DNA of 5,758 nucleotides from Acidobacteriota bacterium (lineage in GTDB: Bacteria > Acidobacteriota > Blastocatellia > Pyrinomonadales > Pyrinomonadaceae), in contig QHXL01000313.1 in NCBI GenBank assembly GCA_003222935.1, positions 1 to 5,758 of the forward strand, read 5' to 3'. Positions within the stretch are counted from its first letter, which is position 1, and every line of letters starts with the position of its first letter. Positions 1 through 4,275 of this stretch are shown piece by piece. The notes under the pieces are model-generated. The model ran no database searches and was not told the origin of the DNA. It worked only from the letters and a program-made list of their open reading frames with translations. A program made the position numbers and the translations under genes.

Positions 1-1032
1 CGTCGCTTGCACGCCATCGAAGTCGGAACCAATGCCTACATGATCGACGCCTACCAACTTCACTATGTGATCAATATGATCCACCACTCGCGACACAGTT
101 ACCGCAGGAAGACGACGCCCGTACTGTTCCGTTCGAACACGATCGCGCGCCAACTTCTTTCTTACCGCGTCACCTGGTTCACTCTCTGAAGCCTGCTTCA
201 CTAATGGAGCGATCTCAGCATCCAGTTGCTTCTTTTTCTGACTCCATCCAGGTTCGAGGTGTTCCGGATAGAAGATAACGTTCACAACTCCGCCAGTCTT
301 TGCCAGCGCCCGGATCATGTCGTCGGTTAAGTTTCGGGGAACGTCTGCAATTGCTCGACACGCCGAATGCGTCGCGACGACTGGTTTAGTCGACGTGTTC
401 ACAATGTCCCAGAATGTCTTGTCAGACACGTGTGAAACATCAACCATCATTCCCAGCCGGTTCATCTCGCGCACAACACTTTTGCCAAAGTCGTTTAGAC
501 CTCGTGTCGCGCCAACTTCGTCTCCCGATGACCCCGCCCAACTCGTACTCACACTCCAGGCGGGCGACATGTAACGAACACCCAGCTGGTAATACCGCTC
601 GACATTCTCGAAGCGTTCGTCAATCGCGTAGCCACCTTCCAACCCCAACAGGGCAGCAATCTTTCCGTTTTCGGCAGCGTTTCGAACATCTTTCGCAGTG
701 GTCGCCAGCTGCCAGGTCTCCGGATGTTTCTCAGCGAGCGCGCGAACCGCGGCAATCTGATCATCCGCTCGTTTGACCGTACGTGGGCCAGTACTTCCAA
801 ACAACTGGGGCTCGACCCAAATCGAGAAGAACTGTGCGTCCAATCCACCAGCCTTCGCCCGCACAGCATCGAGGTGCCCGTCGGTCAGTTGCTGCTGGAG
901 ATCGACGTGCTCATCCAGGACTCGCTGAACGGTGTCAGCGTGCATGTCAATAGCGATGGCCCGGTAGTGAATAGCCAGCGGGTCATCGTTCGGCTTCGAG
1001 GGCACGTTTTGGATCTGATTTTGTTGGTTCAT
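1..1032 (-). CDS. Membrane dipeptidase, peptidase family M19 (C-terminus beyond left edge)
   Basis: This is a zinc-dependent dipeptidase of the renal dipeptidase (M19) family, which hydrolyses dipeptides, often with a D-residue at the second position. Reading the minus strand from the ATG at 1032 gives 344 codons without a stop up to base 1. All family metal ligands are visible: DMHAD at residues 29-33 (His31, Asp33), LLGLEGG with the bridging Glu132, DVSH with His201, and THSACRA with His222. GIGSDFDG near the cut end carries the acid residue Asp337. Family members are usually about 370-420 residues, so only a short C-terminal part is missing. No good Shine-Dalgarno sequence precedes the ATG, and the frame stays open for 43 more codons upstream through a hydrophobic stretch ending in Cys, so the true start may lie further up and the protein may be an envelope lipoprotein. 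It is divergent from ilvE. The family call is secure; the exact substrate is unknown. Confidence 0.93.
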   Translation of the reverse strand, partial: MNQQNQIQNVPSKPNDDPLAIHYRAIAIDMHADTVQRVLDEHVDLQQQLTDGHLDAVRAKAGGLDAQFFSIWVEPQLFGSTGPRTVKRADDQIAAVRALAEKHPETWQLATTAKDVRNAAENGKIAALLGLEGGYAIDERFENVERYYQLGVRYMSPAWSVSTSWAGSSGDEVGATRGLNDFGKSVVREMNRLGMMVDVSHVSDKTFWDIVNTSTKPVVATHSACRAIADVPRNLTDDMIRALAKTGGVVNVIFYPEHLEPGWSQKKKQLDAEIAPLVKQASESEPGDAVRKKLARDRVRTEQYGRRLPAVTVSRVVDHIDHIVKLVGVDHVGIGSDFDGVQAT

Positions 1033-1161
1033 TTTTTGGTTGCGACATCCCGGACAGAACACTGTAAATGCGAAAAGCGTAATTAAAACATAACTTGTCG
1101 AACGCTTTTGCAGGTTTATCGGAAGGTGGCGGTATTTAGTAATCTTTGGTCTTTGAGGCAC
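1033..1161 (-). other. In-frame upstream extension of the dipeptidase with a lipoprotein-like signal peptide
   Basis: Directly upstream of the dipeptidase ATG the same frame is open back to a TAA at 1174-1176. It encodes a basic stretch (LQKRSTSYV), a hydrophobic core (LITLFAFTVF) and then CPGC, whose second Cys is encoded at 1045-1047. This n-region, h-region and Gly-Cys order is what a type II signal peptide looks like, although the residues at -3 and -2 (Cys, Pro) are not ideal for a lipobox. In-frame alternative starts are GTG at 1161, CTG at 1113 and GTG at 1062; none has a clear ribosome binding site. An ATG at 1089-1091 lies one frame away and hits a stop after one more codon, next to a run of four T. 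A one-base change there would place a Met directly before the hydrophobic core. That this segment is translated is inferred. Confidence 0.5.
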
Positions 1162-1247
1162 TAGATTTCGATGTTACGTAAGTGCCGATACGAGAGGCAA
1201 GCCTTCTTGCAAAGGAAAGTGCAACTACTGTATTGTGCCGTGTCCAC

Positions 1248-1276
1248 TTGCACGTGAAAGAGTTGTAGTTTTTTAA
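1248..1276 (+). promoter_or_regulatory. Weak candidate promoter for ilvE
   Basis: The sequence TTGCAC at 1248-1253 is followed after 17 bases by TTTTAA at 1271-1276, and the overlapping TAAGAT at 1274-1279 is a second poor -10 candidate at 20-base spacing. The -35 match is reasonable but both -10 boxes are weak. The site lies 70 bases upstream of the ilvE start, in the 185-base gap shared with the divergent dipeptidase. The same TTGCAC is one half of an inverted pair with GTGCAA at 1219-1224, which could be an operator or chance. No convincing minus-strand promoter was found here. Confidence 0.22.
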
Positions 1277-1330
1277 GATTACTCTGTGTAAAAAGCAAGT
1301 ATCGCCCTCTTCCGGCCCGAGTGATTTCAT

Positions 1331-1336
1331 AAGGAG
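1331..1336 (+). promoter_or_regulatory. Ribosome binding site of ilvE
   Basis: AAGGAG lies 10 bases before the ATG at 1347, a good Shine-Dalgarno match at acceptable spacing. It fixes the ilvE start, because no other in-frame start nearby has such a site. Confidence 0.8.
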
Positions 1337-1346
1337 TAAATCAGAT

Positions 1347-2414
1347 ATGTTCTCAAAAGACGGCAAGACGAAAGATGTGGCAACACCACGCATTTGCGAC
1401 GTCGTTTGGCACAACGGAGAATTTATAAAGTGGGGAGACGCGCGCGTGCATGTGATGTCACACGTGCTGCACTACGGTTCGAGCGTTTTTGAGGGCATTC
1501 GTTGTTACTCGACGAAAAAAGGGCCGGCAATTTTCCGCCTCCGCGAACACATACAACGCCTACTAAACTCGGCCAAGATTTATCGCATGGAGCATCCCTG
1601 GACTCTCGATCAACTCTGCGACGGTGCAGTCGAGTTGGTTAAGCAGAGTGAAATGGACCAGTGCTACATTCGTCCGATACTTTTCCGCAGTCTTGATGAA
1701 GCAAAACCGGCCTTCGGTGTAAATCCTTTTCCAAACCCACTCGCGTGCTACATCGGTGCGTGGGATTGGGGCAAGTATCTCGGCGACGAAGCTATCGAAC
1801 GTGGCGTGGACGTTTGTGTTTCAACCTGGAACCGTCTGACACCAAATTCAATGCCGGCCATGGCAAAGAGCGGTGCGAACTACATGAATTCGCAGCTCAT
1901 TAAAATGGAAGCCTTACTAAATGGTTTCGCTGAAGGTATCGCGCTCGACGATCGCGGCTACGTTTCAGAAGGTTCAGGCGAGAACATCTTTATGGTTGCC
2001 GGCGACACCGTACTCACGCCGCCACTTTCGTCTTCGATTTTACCGGGTATCACTCGCGACAGCGTGATCCAGATTTGTGATGAACTGGGAATCCCAGTCA
2101 AGGAGCGAACGATTCAACGTGCAGCCTTGTATGTTGCTGATGAAATCTTCTTCTCGGGCACCGCGGCTGAGATCACTCCCATCCGCTCAGTTGACCGGAT
2201 TACGGTTGGAAGCGGAGGTCGTGGCCCAATTACCGAAAAGATTCAGAAGGCCTTCTTCGAAATCACTAAAGGCGAACGGAAAGCTCCCGGAAACTGGCTG
2301 ACTTACGTCAACGAAGCCAAGCAATCCTCAAGTAACAATGGTTTTGCTGGTTCGATTGATAGCTCGACGACGGAACAGCCCGAGTTGAGCTATCAAACAG
2401 CACCCAGCGAATAG
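1347..2414 (+). CDS. ilvE: Branched-chain amino acid aminotransferase (class IV PLP enzyme)
   Basis: This enzyme transfers the amino group between glutamate and the 2-oxo acids of valine, leucine and isoleucine, the last step of their synthesis, in the cytoplasm. The 355-residue product shows fold-type IV PLP hallmarks: HYGSSVFEGIR at 42-52, REHIQRLLNSAKIYR at 66-80 with the phosphate-binding Arg71-type position, the YIRP segment near 107-110, and the PLP-binding lysine Lys174 in AMAKSGANYMNS. These are followed by GIALDDRGYVSEGSGENIF at 197-215 and FFSGTAAEITPIRSVD at 268-283. These are IlvE-type rather than D-amino acid transaminase or aminodeoxychorismate lyase signatures. The classic enzyme is about 305-310 residues; the extra length is a Ser/Thr/Gln-rich tail from about 325 to 355 that is probably disordered, plus a short N-terminal extension. 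AAGGAG upstream supports the start, and an intrinsic terminator follows the stop by 22 bases, so the gene looks monocistronic. Confidence 0.96.
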   Translation: MFSKDGKTKDVATPRICDVVWHNGEFIKWGDARVHVMSHVLHYGSSVFEGIRCYSTKKGPAIFRLREHIQRLLNSAKIYRMEHPWTLDQLCDGAVELVKQSEMDQCYIRPILFRSLDEAKPAFGVNPFPNPLACYIGAWDWGKYLGDEAIERGVDVCVSTWNRLTPNSMPAMAKSGANYMNSQLIKMEALLNGFAEGIALDDRGYVSEGSGENIFMVAGDTVLTPPLSSSILPGITRDSVIQICDELGIPVKERTIQRAALYVADEIFFSGTAAEITPIRSVDRITVGSGGRGPITEKIQKAFFEITKGERKAPGNWLTYVNEAKQSSSNNGFAGSIDSSTTEQPELSYQTAPSE

Positions 2415-2436
2415 TTTTCGGTACATAGTGTAAGAG

Positions 2437-2470
2437 AAGGCGGCCCTAGTTGGCCGCCTTATTTCTTTAG
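2437..2470 (+). terminator. Intrinsic terminator of ilvE
   Basis: A perfect 9-bp GC-rich stem (AAGGCGGCC at 2437-2445 with GGCCGCCTT at 2452-2460) closes a 6-base loop and runs into a T-rich stretch (TTATTTCTTT). It starts 22 bases after the ilvE stop, which is the expected place for a Rho-independent terminator. The stem is symmetric, but no minus-strand gene ends here. Confidence 0.9.
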
Positions 2471-2570
2471 GTATGTGCGACTCTCGATGGTGAATAACGA
2501 GTCTTGGTCTACCACAGCGCTTCCCGTCTTGTCTTAGAGAAGCAGTAACGAGATGAAATCGCAAGGCAGG

Positions 2571-2745
2571 TTCACTCCGGTGGCAGTGGCATGTTTATAG
2601 CATCGGTCAAGCACAAGCCTCCGGCGCGGTTCGGCGGGTCGGAACGAAGTTGAGTGGTCAAGAACTTGTTGCGTTCCGGCCCGCCGAACCGCGTCTCGGG
2701 ACATCGATGACGCTACTATAAACATGTCACTCCTGCCGGAGTGAA
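2571..2745. repeat. 175-base imperfect palindrome, REPIN- or MITE-like element
   Basis: The two ends pair as a 30-bp stem: 2571-2600 with 2716-2745. It has ten perfect pairs at the tip, then a segment with one mismatch (2584/2732) and three G-T pairs, then ten perfect pairs (ATGTTTATAG with CTATAAACAT). After an internal loop of 24 and 22 bases comes a second stem of 22 bp, 2625-2646 with 2672-2693, with a single G-T pair and a GC-rich core. The 25-base centre holds a small AAGTT/AACTT hairpin. Each end also contains its own short palindrome (CACTCC, TGCC, GGAGTG at 2728-2743 and a degenerate counterpart at 2573-2588), which is the arrangement of a REP doublet. No target duplication is obvious and there is no coding capacity. 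The element lies between the ilvE terminator and the pilT promoter. The flanking 2471-2570 shows no feature I can name. That it is mobile or multicopy is inferred from its form. Confidence 0.75.
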
Positions 2746-2759
2746 GACTGACTACCGAG

Positions 2760-2807
2760 TTTCTGAGAAGTCACGGAGACGTAGAGCAACTCAGAGAAAT
2801 AACCACC
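2760..2807. repeat. Purine-rich tract resembling a dispersed intergenic repeat
   Basis: The stretch contains GTCACGGAGACGTAGAG, CTCAGAGAAA and AACCACC in succession. It resembles, from memory, a degenerate CACGGAGA/ACAGAGAAA-type sequence seen scattered between genes in many environmental bacterial genomes. TCTGAG at 2762-2767 and CTCAGA at 2790-2795 form a 6-bp inverted pair around it. Only one copy is present in this window, so its repeat status cannot be shown here. Confidence 0.3.
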
Positions 2808-2821
2808 AAAAAACTCAATTA

Positions 2822-2851
2822 TTGACGGCTCTCATACCAGCAAGCTATATT
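2822..2851 (+). promoter_or_regulatory. Sigma70-type promoter for pilT
   Basis: TTGACG at 2822-2827 and TATATT at 2846-2851 each match the consensus at five of six positions and are separated by 18 bases. They lie in an AT-richer patch about 120 bases upstream of the pilT start, so the transcript would have a leader of roughly 115 bases. No riboswitch or other structured leader was recognised in 2860-2973. Confidence 0.55.
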
Positions 2852-2973
2852 CAAACCAGCGCTGCTCTCAATGAACCGGCGCGCCCCAACCAGAACACCA
2901 GCGCTTAAACCCGCGCGAAATTCTACAAAATCCACCTCTCTGACGATGACTTACGAAAGGTCTGCAAGCTTTC

Positions 2974-4149
2974 ATGGCTGCTAAAATTGACGATCTACTG
3001 CGAATTGCGACGGGTCACAACGCATCCGACCTACACCTAAAAGTTGGCGCCTTTCCTGTAATGCGTATCGGTGGTGAACTCCATCCAGTCGCTGAATCAC
3101 CGCGTCTGAAACCGGAAGACACTCTCGACATGGCATTTACGATGATGTCGAATCGTCAGAAGCAACGGTTCAAAGAGGTGTCTGAAGTCGATATCGCGTA
3201 CGGAGTTTCTGGACTTGGCCGTTTCCGCGCTAACATTTTCCAGCAACGCGGAACTGTCAGCATTGTGCTTCGCGTTATTCCTGATCAAACGAAGAGTACG
3301 GCCCAACTGGGTCTGCCTCCTGTCATCGAAAGGATTGCCGAGGAACGTCGCGGCTTGATCCTTGTCACAGGCGCAACGGGCTCAGGTAAGTCGACCACAC
3401 TCGCAGCGATGATCGACTGCATCAACGCTTCGCGCAGCGGTCACATTGTAACCATCGAAGACCCAATCGAATTCCTTCATCGCGACAAGCAGTCGTTCGT
3501 ATCTCAACGTGAAGTTGACGTGGATACACGCTCGTTCGCCGAAGCACTTCGCGGCGCCCTGCGACAAGATCCGGACGTGATCCTCGTCGGTGAAATGCGC
3601 GACCACGAAACAATCGAGACCGCCTTGACGGCAGCCGAGACGGGGCACCTCGTGTTGTCCACTCTGCACACACTCGACGCCACCGAAACAATCACACGCA
3701 TCGTTTCATCATTCCCGTCGCATCAACAGAAGTCTGTGCGCATTCAGCTGGCCGGAATTTTAAAAGCGGTTATTTCGATGAGACTCGTGCGTGCAGCTAG
3801 AGGCGCCGGTCGCGTCCCGGCAATCGAAGTTTTAGTGTCGACGGCGTTCATTCGCGATCACATCATCAACGAAGAAAAGACTTACTTGATACGCGAGGCG
3901 ATTGCTGCTGGAACTTCACAATACGGAATGCAAACGTTCGATCAGTCGCTGTTTCATTTGTTACAGTCTGGATTGATCTCACAGGAAGAAGCGTTGCACA
4001 ACGCTACCAATGCTGACGAGTTCAGGATGCGCACGCTGGGAATCTATTCAGCTGACAACTCAATGCCAAACCTGACAACCCCGAGCAGTTCAAACGAACC
4101 ACCACCGAAACCAGCAAACGAACGCGAAAACATCTTCGTCAAACACTGA
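2974..4149 (+). CDS. pilT: Type IV pilus retraction ATPase PilT
   Basis: This is the hexameric cytoplasmic ATPase that drives depolymerisation of type IV pili, which powers twitching motility, surface sensing and DNA uptake. The 391-residue product has the PilT N-terminal domain beginning ASDLHLKVG at 17-25. The RecA-like core carries Walker A GATGSGKST at 133-141, the Asp box IEDPIEFLH at 161-169, Walker B QDPDVILVGEMRD at 198-210 and the His box TGHLVLSTLHT at 223-233. YLIREAI at 304-310 and GMQTFDQSL at 318-326 match the PilT C-terminal region, separating it from the larger extension ATPase PilB. PilT is usually about 345-370 residues; here residues 361-391 form a Pro/Ser/Asn-rich tail. 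A possible GAAAGG Shine-Dalgarno at 2955-2960 lies 13 bases before the ATG, rather far. No pilB, pilC or pilU adjoins it, and the gene is convergent with the kinase. PilU is the main alternative, less likely from the motifs. Confidence 0.96.
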   Translation: MAAKIDDLLRIATGHNASDLHLKVGAFPVMRIGGELHPVAESPRLKPEDTLDMAFTMMSNRQKQRFKEVSEVDIAYGVSGLGRFRANIFQQRGTVSIVLRVIPDQTKSTAQLGLPPVIERIAEERRGLILVTGATGSGKSTTLAAMIDCINASRSGHIVTIEDPIEFLHRDKQSFVSQREVDVDTRSFAEALRGALRQDPDVILVGEMRDHETIETALTAAETGHLVLSTLHTLDATETITRIVSSFPSHQQKSVRIQLAGILKAVISMRLVRAARGAGRVPAIEVLVSTAFIRDHIINEEKTYLIREAIAAGTSQYGMQTFDQSLFHLLQSGLISQEEALHNATNADEFRMRTLGIYSADNSMPNLTTPSSSNEPPPKPANERENIFVKH

Positions 4150-4275
4150 TCATTTTCCAGATCTCATTTGACATTTTTCAATGGGCATTTTGAAGATGCG
4201 GTCCTTGTAGATTGATGTAACCGCTTTCCGAATGCCAACTGAAAAATGTCAAATGAGATCTGGAAAATGATTAGT
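4145..4275. repeat. Long inverted repeat between convergent genes, possible bidirectional terminator
   Basis: Bases 4149-4180 and 4240-4271 are exact reverse complements over 32 bases. Pairing extends outward to 4145 and 4275, giving 36 bp with one G-T pair. Inside, TGGGCATT and AATGCCA pair with a bulged G, and GCGGT at 4198-4202 pairs with ACCGC at 4220-4224 around a 17-base loop. The left arm includes the pilT stop codon, and the right arm ends one base before the kinase stop codon (TAG on the minus strand, 4276-4278). The position suggests transcription termination from both sides, but the arms are AT-rich and no T-run follows either outer end, so it is not a classical intrinsic terminator. 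The length and perfection also fit a small palindromic insertion element. Confidence 0.85.

Noticed and set aside
317..1086. Several 85-120 codon open frames on the plus strand, and one of 106 codons on the minus strand at 549-869
   Set aside because: They lie antisense to or out of frame with the dipeptidase, whose metal-binding motifs run continuously through the whole region; their products show no recognisable domain.
1136..1414. 92-codon minus-strand open frame across the ilvE start
   Set aside because: It overlaps the ilvE ribosome binding site and N-terminus in antisense, and the product has no family features; it is an open frame by chance.
2534..2725. 63-codon minus-strand open frame through the 175-base palindrome
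   Set aside because: Its length is explained by the palindrome's composition, it has no visible ribosome binding site, and its Arg-rich product has no recognisable features.
3097..3701. Four minus-strand open frames inside pilT
   Set aside because: They are antisense shadows of strongly conserved pilT motifs, including Walker A and Walker B.
4145..4275. Classical Rho-independent terminator
   Set aside because: The stem is long and AT-rich and no T-tract follows in either direction, so it was kept as an inverted repeat with only possible terminator function.
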